DNA from: Helicobacter macacae MIT 99-5501
GTDB lineage: Bacteria; Campylobacterota; Campylobacteria; Campylobacterales; Helicobacteraceae
Direction: 5' to 3'
DNA: 64,000 nucleotides
Assembly: GCF_000507845.1 (NCBI RefSeq)
Contig: NZ_KI669454.1
Location: forward strand, 620,001-684,000
The position numbers and the translations under genes are program-made. Numbering within the stretch: the first letter of the stretch is position 1; each line of letters opens with the position of its first letter. Shown piece after piece: positions 19,370-27,714 of this stretch. Under the pieces are notes generated by a model. That model did no database searches, had not been told where the DNA came from, and worked only from the letters and a program-made list of their open reading frames with translations.

Positions 19370-19670
19370 TGTAGATTCTCCTCTTTAGATTTGGTTTGTC
19401 ATCCACGCTCTTTAACGCAAAAAGGGCTTTTTGCTAGCCCAAATCGCGCAACACAAATAAGGAATAGCGTGTGTGAAATGTAGTCTCGCACTTAGATTTT
19501 GAGACAAAATGGACGAGCGGATTCTAGCCTAGTATCCCTGATTTTTTGCTTAAATTTAGCAAAATCAAAGCAAAACCACAATAATCAAACACAATCAAAT
19601 AGAATAATTTAGCTTTTTGCGATAAAATGCGCGTTTTTGGCTTACTAAGATTTTGGCTTTAAGGGTAGAG
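19370..19670. promoter_or_regulatory. Divergent promoter region with terminator-like hairpin in the rpsB leader
   Basis: On the reverse strand, GGGCT (19440-19436) and AGCCC (19428-19424) form a short stem directly followed by TTTTT (19423-19419), which looks like a Rho-independent terminator. No reverse-strand gene precedes it (the genes upstream are on the + strand), and it lies between the probable promoter and the rpsB start, so it may be an attenuator for rpsB-tsf. The rest must hold the rpsB promoter and that of the + strand gene at 19671. I see no other gene. Confidence 0.45.
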
Positions 19671-20201
19671 ATGCAAAAGCGGTCGTATTTTATGCTTGGG
19701 ATTGAGCTATATATGGAGGACTTTTTGCCATTAGATATTTATGGCGAGCTAGGACTTCGCCCTAGCGAGTGCAAGATTCCACAAAAAGAAGCCATAACCC
19801 TATCCTATAAGGATTGGAGGGCAAGCCTAGAGCGTTACAAAAACGATGATTCTAATGGTATTGAGCCACAAGCCCAGCACAAAGCAGATGAGGCAAAAGA
19901 AGCAAAAATCGATGAAGCAAAAAAAATAAAGGGATTTTACAAAATCCGCTCAAAATCTTTTGAGTTTCATTCTTTTCGCAAAGAGTGCGATAGATTTGTC
20001 GCAAGGCTAGAAAAAAAGAAAAAATCCCTCCTAGCGATTAAGCAAAAGCATAACGCCTTTATCGTGCTTAGAATCTATGCTTTTATCAACAAAAAAGACT
20101 TCATAAGGCACGATTCTATATGGCTAAATCTATCTGCAAGCACAAGCCGATTTTGCGCTAGTGTAAATGCGAGAATCCTCACACAAATAAAGGTGCTATG
20201 A
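19671..20201 (+). CDS. Hypothetical protein
   Basis: 176 residues, no family recognised. No signal peptide or membrane segment. It begins MQKRSYFMLGIELYMEDFLPLDIYGELGL, has a long Lys/Glu/Ala-rich middle (EAKEAKIDEAKKIKGFY) that may be a coiled coil, and a basic C-terminal half (ARLEKKKKSLLAIKQKH). I chose the ATG at 19671 because AAGGG lies about 7 bases upstream; a TTG six codons earlier is the alternative. It overlaps the start of the queuosine-precursor transporter gene by four bases (ATGA), so the two are coupled, but this does not reveal its role. Confidence 0.65.
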   Translation: MQKRSYFMLGIELYMEDFLPLDIYGELGLRPSECKIPQKEAITLSYKDWRASLERYKNDDSNGIEPQAQHKADEAKEAKIDEAKKIKGFYKIRSKSFEFHSFRKECDRFVARLEKKKKSLLAIKQKHNAFIVLRIYAFINKKDFIRHDSIWLNLSASTSRFCASVNARILTQIKVL

Positions 20202-20908
20202 TGAGCGTAAAAACCCCGCAAAACCCTAACCCAAAATCCAAAAGCGACACAGAATCAACGCATAAAATAAACCCTGAAATTCGCTCCAAAACAAACTCCA
20301 AAATCCACCTAGAAAATCAGCAAAAAATCCAGCCAAAAAATCATTGGAAAGGGACAAAAATGCCACCAAAAGTGGTGCTTGTAAGCTCGCTACTTTTAAG
20401 CGCGATTATCATCACAGCAAACTACACCGTGCAGTTCAAAATAGGCTCTACGCCGCTTACTTTTGGTGCGCTTACTTATCCTTTTAGCTTCTTGCTACTA
20501 GATGTTTTGAGTGAAAAATACGGCAAACAAGAGGTGGTAAAAGTGCTTTTTTTGGGGCTTTTGATTGCTTTTTATCCCTCTTATTTTGCCTCTACCCCAC
20601 AAATCGCCCTTGCTTCTATCATTGCCTTTTGCGTATCCCAGCCGCTTGATGTAGTGATTTTTTATACGCTAAAGACTTACGCGCCAAGACATTGGTGGCT
20701 TAGAAATGGTGGCTCGACATTGAGTGCGCAATTTATCGATACGATAGTGTTTTTTTGCGTGGCATTTTGGGCGGTGCAATCTGTGGGCGAGTCTTTGCAA
20801 ATGGCTTTGGCAGACTATTGTATAAAAGCAATGGTAAGCCTTGCAAACACGCCGATTTTTTACTTGCTTGCGATTCGGGCAAGGCGGATTTGGCGCAATA
20901 TCACTTAA
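20198..20908 (+). CDS. Queuosine precursor transporter (YhhQ/VUT family, DUF165)
   Basis: Inner-membrane protein with about six hydrophobic segments. Conserved family features: the early helix AIIITANYTVQFKIG, the block FGALTYPFSFLLLDVLSEKYGKQ, and later the STLSAQFIDTIVFF motif. In E. coli YhhQ imports 7-cyano-7-deazaguanine for tRNA queuosine. The first 55 residues are a hydrophilic Lys/Asn/Ser-rich extension (NPNPKSKSDTESTHK...) that the family does not normally have; the transport domain proper starts at about residue 57. ATG overlaps the stop codon of the preceding gene. Confidence 0.85.
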   Translation: MMSVKTPQNPNPKSKSDTESTHKINPEIRSKTNSKIHLENQQKIQPKNHWKGTKMPPKVVLVSSLLLSAIIITANYTVQFKIGSTPLTFGALTYPFSFLLLDVLSEKYGKQEVVKVLFLGLLIAFYPSYFASTPQIALASIIAFCVSQPLDVVIFYTLKTYAPRHWWLRNGGSTLSAQFIDTIVFFCVAFWAVQSVGESLQMALADYCIKAMVSLANTPIFYLLAIRARRIWRNIT

Positions 20909-20976
20909 ATGCAAATATCACTTAAGTGGATTGTGTAAAATTTTGCACGAAAATTTGCGTTAATTTTGAAAAATGC

Positions 20977-21615
20977 CTAGCATAGACACAGCACAACTGC
21001 GATAGCAAACCCGCCATCGTGGCTAATGCTTAGGGTAAATTTGGGGGTAAATGAAGTAAATGAATTGGGGGAAGTGCTAGCCACTTTGTCGGCTACTTTG
21101 CTAGATAAATGATTTTTTTTGAAGTGTTTTGAGAAATGCTTTGAAGCGCGTCTAGATAGTGTGATTTGAGGGGCGTTTGCGCTTGTGTAGGATACAATCA
21201 TATCTTTAAATCCCAAATTTTTGCTGATACCCACACCAAGTGCTTTGCTACACGCTTCTTTACTTGCGAAAAACCCAGCCACGCTCGCAGGAGCAAAACC
21301 TTTTGATTTCAGTAGCTCTATCTCGCTTTTGCGCAAAAATCGCTTCAAAAAAGCATCTTTATAGCGAGATAAAATCCGCTCTATGCGAGAGATTTTTACA
21401 ATGTCAATGCCAATGCGTGGCAACCAAATGCACGGCGATTTTGCAAAATCTACAAAATCACTTTGACAATCTTTTTTTGCAAAATCTAGCAAATCCTTTT
21501 TTGAATCTAAAGACTTGTGAGATTTTTTGCAAGACTTTTTGCTAGATTTTGTAGATTTGCTGGCGCATTTGGGCACACACTTAGCAGAGTTTTTTTTCAT
21601 CTTGTGTTTTGGCAT
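20977..21615 (-). CDS. acpS: Holo-[acyl-carrier-protein] synthase with unusual N-terminal extension
   Basis: Transfers 4'-phosphopantetheine from CoA to acyl carrier protein. The catalytic region begins at about residue 68 (RIGIDIVKISRIERIL; the Asp binds magnesium) and includes GFFASKEACSKALGVGI with the Glu-Ala-x-x-Lys motif, and the end TLSISHDGGFAIAVV. At 212 residues it is much longer than the usual ~120. There is a Lys/Ser/Cys-rich N-terminal tail of about 65 residues and a Ser/Lys-rich insert of about 30 residues before FTPKFTLSISHD. The start at 21615 has only a weak ribosome site, so a shorter form is possible. Position next to fliL and rsmD matches the H. pylori order as I remember it. 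Confidence 0.88.
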   Translation of the reverse strand: MPKHKMKKNSAKCVPKCASKSTKSSKKSCKKSHKSLDSKKDLLDFAKKDCQSDFVDFAKSPCIWLPRIGIDIVKISRIERILSRYKDAFLKRFLRKSEIELLKSKGFAPASVAGFFASKEACSKALGVGISKNLGFKDMIVSYTSANAPQITLSRRASKHFSKHFKKNHLSSKVADKVASTSPNSFTSFTPKFTLSISHDGGFAIAVVLCLC

Positions 21616-21794
21616 TTATCCACTCTATATATTTCTATCTACGCTTAGAAACCCCCCACGCCTAAAATCCAAAATCTTTAGAGAAAAATCTTTATGGAAT
21701 CAAAAATTTAAGAATCCAAATTCTACAAAGCGATTTTGCAAAATCGCAAGATTCCCCTAAAAGATTCCAAAGACTTTATAAAAGCTACAAAGAC

Positions 21795-22349
21795 TTATGA
21801 AAGCTGTATGATATAGTTTGTGAAAAGCACCGCGCTTACTTCACCGTCCATCAAAAATTCATTAAACCTATCCCTTAGCTCATTAAGGGCGCGATTTTTT
21901 CCTTTTGTGGTGTTTAGCTCTTCAGGGCTTTTGGTGCTTAGCACATCGATGATTGTGGATTTTATGATGTCGAGTTTTCTCTCTACTTCGGCTTGGAGCT
22001 TGGCATCACTTAGCACGAGCGATACACTCACTTGCAAAAACGCTATTCTGCCTTGCCCAGATAGATTGATAAGAAATGGTTGCCCTACGATTGGAAAAAT
22101 CGGACCAGGGTTTAGAAACACTGCTGCTTCACTACTAAGGTTTGAATTTCGCTTCATAGATTTTTCTTGCTTTGCGGGCTTTTTTGCTCCATCCTCTGCT
22201 CCCTCTTCTTCCTCGTGTCCACCGCTCATTAGCATTATCACCACCACACCTATGATGATGAGAAGTAGCACCGCGCCCAAGATGATAAATAGCATCATCT
22301 TGCTCCCGCCTTTTGCTCCTTCTTGCTGTCCGTTTTCTTCTTCTGTCAT
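21795..22349 (-). CDS. fliL: Flagellar basal-body associated protein FliL
   Basis: Single-pass inner-membrane protein that surrounds the flagellar stators and supports motor torque. 184 residues: short cytoplasmic N-terminus, one membrane helix at residues 18-41 (MMLFIILGAVLLLIIIGVVVIMLM), an acidic linker (GGHEEEEGAEDG), then the periplasmic domain with FLNPGPIFPIVGQPFLINLSG. AAGGAGCAACA precedes the ATG. It follows rsmD closely (21 bases), so they are likely co-transcribed. Confidence 0.93.
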   Translation of the reverse strand: MTEEENGQQEGAKGGSKMMLFIILGAVLLLIIIGVVVIMLMSGGHEEEEGAEDGAKKPAKQEKSMKRNSNLSSEAAVFLNPGPIFPIVGQPFLINLSGQGRIAFLQVSVSLVLSDAKLQAEVERKLDIIKSTIIDVLSTKSPEELNTTKGKNRALNELRDRFNEFLMDGEVSAVLFTNYIIQLS

Positions 22350-22370
22350 TGTTGCTCCTTTGCCTTTGGT

Positions 22371-23102
22371 TTAGCATAATTCTTTGGGTGCAAAGTATGT
22401 AAGCGAACTTTTTCCAAATCTCTTTATCCGCACTTGAGAGAAGCACCCCAAGCACTCTTTAAACGCGTATAAGCTACTATGCTCGATGATGATAAGCCCC
22501 AACGCCCTAGAGTGAATATGAGCGATAATATTAGCGCATTTTTCATAAATATCGGCATAATTTTGGCGCATAAAAAATGGCGGGTCTATATACAATATAC
22601 TAGAATCTGTGAGGGTGGCAAGAAATGTGGGGAGATTTTGCAGGCTATCGCCCTGTATGATTTGGTAGTTTTGGGGATTTTGCTTTGGTGCGCTTTTGTC
22701 TATGTGTTTGCTTATAAGGGCGAGATTTTGTCTAAGGACTTCCAAAGCCTCTTTATTTTGCTCAAAAAATACTGCCTTTTTTGCGCCACGACTAAGTGCT
22801 TCTATCCCCATACTCCCACTCCCGCTAAATGCCTCTATGAAGTGCATACCGATGATATAGCTCCCCAAAGTATCAAAGCAAGATTCTTTCAAAATCGCTT
22901 TGCTTGGGCGGGCAGACTTTGGTGCATATAGCTTTAGCCCCTTGTGCTTGCCACCTATCACGCGCAGTGTCTTTTGCGTGCGCGGTGGCTTGCGTGTGTG
23001 TTGGGATTGCGTGCGACTTTTTGTGCTACTTTGCGTGCGCGGTGGCTTTGATTTTGGCGCACCCATAGATTTTGCTTTGCGTAGCGACTTTGATTCACGC
23101 AT
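22371..23102 (-). CDS. rsmD: 16S rRNA (guanine966-N2)-methyltransferase
   Basis: Modifies G966 of 16S rRNA in the assembled 30S subunit. The catalytic domain starts near residue 46 (LRVIGGKHKGLKLYAP), with the SAM-binding motif FIEAFSGSGSMGIEALSRGA and the N6/N2-methyltransferase signature ILYIDPPFF. The first 45 residues are an Arg/Lys/Ser/Thr-Gln tail (KPPRTQSSTKSRTQSQ...) that is not part of the family and may be a low-complexity extension, or the true start could be internal. Sits between the hypothetical gene at 23132 and fliL in a reverse-strand cluster. Confidence 0.92.
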   Translation of the reverse strand: MRESKSLRKAKSMGAPKSKPPRTQSSTKSRTQSQHTRKPPRTQKTLRVIGGKHKGLKLYAPKSARPSKAILKESCFDTLGSYIIGMHFIEAFSGSGSMGIEALSRGAKKAVFFEQNKEALEVLRQNLALISKHIDKSAPKQNPQNYQIIQGDSLQNLPTFLATLTDSSILYIDPPFFMRQNYADIYEKCANIIAHIHSRALGLIIIEHSSLYAFKECLGCFSQVRIKRFGKSSLTYFAPKELC

Positions 23103-23131
23103 AGATTTTGACTGCTTTTGCTTGGATTTGG

Positions 23132-23503
23132 CTATTTGCGAGATTCTTTGTTTGCTTGGAGTATTTCATAGAGTTTTTGACGAAAGTCGTTTAGCGTTTC
23201 TTGGATAAGCGCGTCAATTTGAGCAAAAGTCTTGGCATCTTTTGGGCTAAGAGAGGCGATTTGCTTTCCTTTGCAATACCGCTCATAAAAAATCCGCAAA
23301 TTTGCTTTGAGCGTCTCTGGGGTAAATGGCTTTTTGATATGTGCACCGCTAAAGTTCCCCACCAAGCACACAGGCTTCATATCGCACGCTTGGTAGTCTG
23401 ATAGCACAAAATCACATTTTTCTAGCGAGGTTTGGTAGTCTTTTAGGTATGGTTCTAGGCTTTTTTGGAGTAGTTCGGATTCACACATTATGGCGATTTT
23501 CAT
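23132..23503 (-). CDS. Conserved hypothetical protein (rsmD-fliL neighbourhood)
   Basis: 123 residues starting MKIAIMCESELLQKSLEPYLKDY, chosen because AAGGAAGCCAA precedes that ATG. The fold looks alpha/beta, like the first half of a receiver-type domain (KIAIMCES, FVLSDYQ, PVCLVG, KPFTPETLKANLRIFY), but the phospho-acceptor pattern is not convincing. The C-terminus is helical and charged. A small gene of this kind sits next to rsmD in H. pylori, as I recall (HP0811). Function unknown; stand-alone regulatory protein is one possibility. Confidence 0.68.
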   Translation of the reverse strand: MKIAIMCESELLQKSLEPYLKDYQTSLEKCDFVLSDYQACDMKPVCLVGNFSGAHIKKPFTPETLKANLRIFYERYCKGKQIASLSPKDAKTFAQIDALIQETLNDFRQKLYEILQANKESRK

Positions 23504-23957
23504 TTGGCTTCCTTGTGGCTTACCTTTCATTATCTTTGCTATCAAGCGCGAAGTTTCTTAGTGCGTTTGCAAAGTGCTTAGTGCGTTTGTAGATTTTGAT
23601 ACGCTTATAGATTTTGCAAATCTCTTTGCAAACGCTTTTTGTAGCACATTTTGCAAAGCTATTTGTAAATGCTTTTTTGTAAAGCTAGCTTAGATTTGAC
23701 ATTATACGCTTTTATCTTAAATCACTTTAGAATCTTAAAATCCCAATTCTTTGCCATACTTAATTCATTGTCATATCTTTAAACACACAAACCCAAAGTA
23801 TCTCAAATCATTCCTCATTGCGAGAATCGCGTAGTGATTCGTGGCAATCCATAATTGAATTTAAAGAGGATAAAACCATAAATCCTCCCTCCCTTAGCAC
23901 AAGTGGGCATAATGTTATTTCCCCCTTCCCTTGCGAGCAAGCATAAACAAATCAGTT

Positions 23958-24434
23958 CCCCCTCCCTTGCGGAGGGGGCTAGGGGGTGGGTAGATACCAC
24001 CTCCGCTTCTTAAGCAAAGCTAACAACTGCTAGCGACAAAAACCCAACTGCTAGCAATGCAAATGCCCCATTACCAACAAAGCAAACACAGCACTTCTGT
24101 CATTACTAAAGAAACTTCGGCTTCGCCTTGTTTTCTAAAGAAACTTCGGCTTCGCCTTGTTTTCTAAAGAAACTTCGGCTTCGCCTCGTTTTCTAAAGAA
24201 ACTGCGCTACGCTTGTTTTGTGAGCGAGCGAAGCGAGCGTGGTAATCTACAAAAGTAAAGAAATGGATTGCTTCGTTGTGGCTAAAGCCACTGCCTCGCA
24301 ATGACGGTGTGGTGGATTGCCACGAATCGCTACGCGATTCTCGCAATGACGCAAAGTCAGCACATAATACAAAATTAACGCTCAAAGACGAAAGACTTAC
24401 CCACCCCCAAACCCCCTCGTGCTGCGGGAGGGGG
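23958..24434 (+). mobile_element. Inverted-end repeat element E1 (MITE-like)
   Basis: Left end 23958-23992 (CCCCCTCCCTTGCGGAGGGG then CTAGGGGGTGGGTA) and right end 24398-24434 are near-complements. The interior starts GATACCACCTCCGCTTCTTA and includes tandem ACTTCGGCTTCGCC units and the GAATCGC palindrome. E3 at 27853-28180 is a shorter homologous copy in the opposite direction. No open frame resembling a transposase lies inside, so any movement would rely on another element. Confidence 0.6.
24106..24221. repeat. Four tandem 29-base units
   Basis: Units begin CTAAAGAAACTTC at 24106, 24135, 24164 and 24193, period 29; the last is more divergent. They lie inside element E1. A related array of four 28-base units occurs at 29758-29869. 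There are no unique spacers, so these are not CRISPR repeats. Confidence 0.85.
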
Positions 24435-24706
24435 CTTTAAGAAGTTTCCCCACAAGTCAAAGCATTTGCGATACTACAATCCCTCGTCATACTTAAGCGA
24501 AGCGAAGTATCTCAAACAAACTTCTTAAATTGTCATACTACAACTTTTTGTCATACTTAAGGGCGTAGCCCAAAGTATCCCAAGCAAATCCACGCACAAA
24601 CAACCAAATCCACCATTACACAAATTCTCTACATTTGCACTAAAATTGTGCATATTGTGCTTACACTACCCCAAAATCTAGCAAAATCCTCCCAAAAAAT
24701 TCGCCG

Positions 24707-24721
24707 TTTTTTTTTTTTTTT
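24707..24721. repeat. T15 tract upstream of the autotransporter
   Basis: Fifteen T bases, GCCG before and GG after, 155-169 bases before the autotransporter ATG, like the tract before the NDH-2 gene. Possible effect on transcription through length change. Confidence 0.6.
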
Positions 24722-24875
24722 GGTTTTTTTGCATTTTTTTTGAAATTTTTTCTTTCATTTAAGAAACATTTAAGCTACATTTACTTATCATTTACTTTGA
24801 TTTTTTCATTACGAACAAGTGTTCTTGCTACCCAAAATCCAAAACGCAAGAGTAAAACACGAAAGGAGATGCAAA

Positions 24876-27714
24876 ATGAAAAAAGCAAAATTCAACGCGA
24901 TTAACGCTATAAACGAGAGAGAGAGAGAGAGAGAGAGAGAGTAGCTCACGCTTAAGTGGAATCTCAATCAGTTCCCCCTCCACTTATGAGGGACAATCTG
25001 TAATTTCCCCCTCTATTGTAGGTGGCGATTCTACTTATTCCCCCTCCATTGCGAGAGACAACCTCACGAGTTCCCCCTCCCTTGCGGAGGGGGCTAGGGG
25101 GTGGGTAGATACCACCTCCACTTCTCAAGTAAAGTCAGCGACTGCTAGCGAAAAAGATACCCACCCCCAAACCCCCTCCGCAAGGGAGGGGGCTTTAAGA
25201 AAGCCATCCAAACCCAAACGCCTAGCACTATCTCTAGCTACTGCTAGCATTCTAGCTAGTGGTGCTCTAGACATCGCTGCAGCGGCTTGTCGCTGGAGTG
25301 AGGATTGGAGTAGAGGAGATGCCAACTCACACGGCGTAGGACGATATGAGAGAGTGGATTGCACAGGTAGCTCTAGCATACAAAGTGCTTTTCGGGGCTC
25401 AAACTACTACCGCGAAACAAGATACTATCTAAGTGGTAGCACAAATGAGAGAACCGTGAATTGGACTTTTACCTCATCAAATCGGTGGTGGAGAAATAAT
25501 GAATTCGTCCAAGAAGTATACTTCAATGGCTTCAATGCACCAAACACTAACTTTACTTTTAACAATGGTAGCAATAGTGTCGGCAATGTCGGTCTCTCTG
25601 TCACAGGGTCAAACCTAGCAAGCATCAGCACTAGTGGTAACTTCAATAGAGGCGTGTCTGTCTCTAGCTCAAATATCGGTAGCCTAACTGTCGGAGGCAC
25701 TGCTAGCCACCTTATCATCGGTGGTAGCTCCACTATCGAATCGCTTACCATCTCTGGGACTATCTCTGGAATTGCCCAAATCGGTGGTGGCTCACTAGTT
25801 GAACGACTATCTATCACAGGTAATGTATCTGGCAATCTATCTGTGGGAGAGAGAGGTGTGCTAAATAGCGGCTTTTTGACAGACTTTAGCGGAGCGATTG
25901 GAAAATTTACCGCTGCTGGGAAGAACTTCATCGGTGTGCTAAGTGCAAACCTTACCATAGATGGCGATGCAAACACTTGGAATAATGGCTCAACTGCTGG
26001 ACAGCACATACTAGGTGGTAATAACCAAATAGGACTTCCGCTATATGATAGCGATGGTAACATAAATGGTAATATCGTAATCAACGCTGGGGATAACATA
26101 GAGCCAAACCAAGTCTATCTATTTAAAAATGTCGTAAAAGATGCAGCAAATCAAACAAATCTCAATAAGGACCTAGACATTCGCTACTTCCGTCCGGGCA
26201 CAGGGCTTACGCTAAATGAGGGCACAGACGCTAATGGCGAAAAAGGCTTTGTCGTATCAGCTGACATCGCTACTAGCTATGGAGCAAACCTTATGCGTGC
26301 TTTAGTGCTATCTAGCTTGCGCAGGACTGTCAATACCCAAAATATCTTAGATACGATGACAACTAAGACATTCCATAGCGATAGGTATTACAATCAAGAA
26401 GTAGAGCTAAGATTGCTTCAATACGATATGTCGCGACTAACAAATAGAAGCTCAAAGTTTTCTAAGCAAACGCGTAAAAACCAAGAGAAGCTAGACAAAG
26501 TGCGTGAAAAAATGGCAAAACTAACGCTCGAGCAATCTAAGGGGCAAAATCTAGATAAGGGCTATAACAACTTTGAAGTCATAGACCAACTAGATGCAAT
26601 CTTTATCCCTTACACAGGTAGGAGAGATTGGAGATTTTTCGCTGTGCCTTATGCGACACATAGCTATGTGGATTTGGGAACTTCCCAAGCGCAAGAATAT
26701 GCAGGCGGTGCGCTACTTGGTATACAGCGAAACCTACGCTCTTCTGGTATCATAGGTGCGTTTTTGGGCTATGAGTTTGTAAATACTGATACAGAACTAG
26801 CAGGTGGAGTAGATACTCGCATACAGACAAACTCACTCCAAGCAGGGCTAAACTACTTCAAAAGCTTCTCTATCACTTCTAAAGTGTGGGAAGCATTTAT
26901 CAAAGGTAGTGTGCGTGCTGGGATAGATATGCCAAACTTCACGGCAAAAGCAGGTGCGTTTGAACTAAAGCTAGCAAACAATGCAAAAAATGTATCTATG
27001 CCTCTAGTGTATAATCTAGGTGCAGAGCTCAAAGGTGGGCTTACATTTTATCAGTTCAAACGCAATAGCTATGTAAGCCCTGAAGTAAGCCTAAGCTATG
27101 ATATGATGGCTTCTACAAAGTCTATCATTACAAAGCCTATCGTAAATTTTGGGACAACTGCTACTTCATATCGTCCGCTAGGTGCTGATGAACGATATAG
27201 TGATGTCTATTGGCATCTGCCTCAACTAGGTGTGCATGTGCGCTATTATAAAATGTTTGGTAACAAATTCCGCACAAACCTAAAAGCAGGGATAAAGTAT
27301 AATATGCTAAATAAGCAAAAAGCATATATCCAAATCGGTAACCTAAAAGATGCCTCTACTATCACGCTTCCTGCGGTGTATGGAAATCTAGGGTTTGATT
27401 TGATTTGGATGATAAAGAAAAACCACGAGCTTAGCTTTGGCTATGATGGACTTTTCTATGCTTCTAGCTTCGCAAAAGAGCGAAACAATCAAGGGCAAAA
27501 TGTGAAGACAAATGATTGGTTTAATGGCGTAACCACCAATCTAAACTTCAAATACGCTTATTGGTTTGGCGGGACTGACTATGTAACTGATAAAGACGGC
27601 AACGCTGTCTCTCGCTCAATCGCAGAGGGCAAAAAGTCCAAAAAAGGCAAGAAGTCTTCTAAGTCTAAAAAGTCAAAGAAGTCTAAGAAAAAAGTCTACT
27701 ATATCGATGGGTAA
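24876..27714 (+). CDS. Autotransporter outer-membrane protein, phase-variable and OFF here ((GA)13 tract)
   Basis: The ATG at 24876 follows AAGGAGATGCAAA and runs into (GA)13 and a TAG at 24942. The main frame is open from 24913, through the repeat, to 27714; one more GA unit, or two fewer, would join them into about 946 residues. The leader includes repeat element E2 in frame, then a signal peptide (KRLALSLATASILASGALDI, cleavage near AAAA-C). A passenger with Gly/Ser/Asn-rich strand repeats (NVGLSVTGSNLASISTSGN...) follows, then an autotransporter barrel from about residue 690 to the end (RRDWRFFAVPYATHSYVDLG...). After the barrel is a Lys/Ser tail of 30 residues ending VYYIDG, which is unusual. 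Likely an adhesin or VacA-like surface protein; function unproven. Confidence 0.85.
24915..24940. repeat. (GA)13 dinucleotide switch in the autotransporter gene
   Basis: Thirteen GA units starting 39 bases into the reading frame from ATG 24876. The current number puts a TAG at 24942-24944 in frame. 11 or 14 units would enter the long frame, which has no stop up to 27712. A TAA at 24910 blocks any alternative start upstream of the tract in the long frame. Confidence 0.92.
25073..25192 (+). mobile_element. Inverted-end repeat element E2, internally deleted, inside the autotransporter leader
   Basis: Two 35-base arms (25073-25107 and 25158-25192) pair with 2 mismatches around a 50-base interior that matches the first 50 bases of the E1 and E3 interiors. 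It is a deleted copy of the same element. It is read through in frame (SPSLAEGARGWVDTTSTSQ ... THPQTPSAREGALRK) just before the signal peptide. The hairpin in mRNA would be very stable. Confidence 0.75.

Larger units (their letters stand above)
23504..24875. repeat. Repeat-rich intergenic region upstream of the autotransporter
   Basis: 1.37 kb with no supportable gene. It holds a 477-base element (E1, 23958-24434) with 35-base inverted ends, short C-rich hairpins (23890-23960), the 17-base palindrome GAATCGCGTAGYGATTC (23824-23840 and 24324-24340), four tandem 29-base units (24106-24221), and fragments of the TGTCATACT...GAAGTAT family (24480-24580). The last 170 bases contain a T15 tract and presumably the autotransporter promoter. 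Small open frames here are repeat sequence, not genes. Confidence 0.8.

Noticed and set aside
24106..24221. Tandem 29-base units considered as a CRISPR array
   Set aside because: The units are directly joined with no unique spacers and no cas gene is near.
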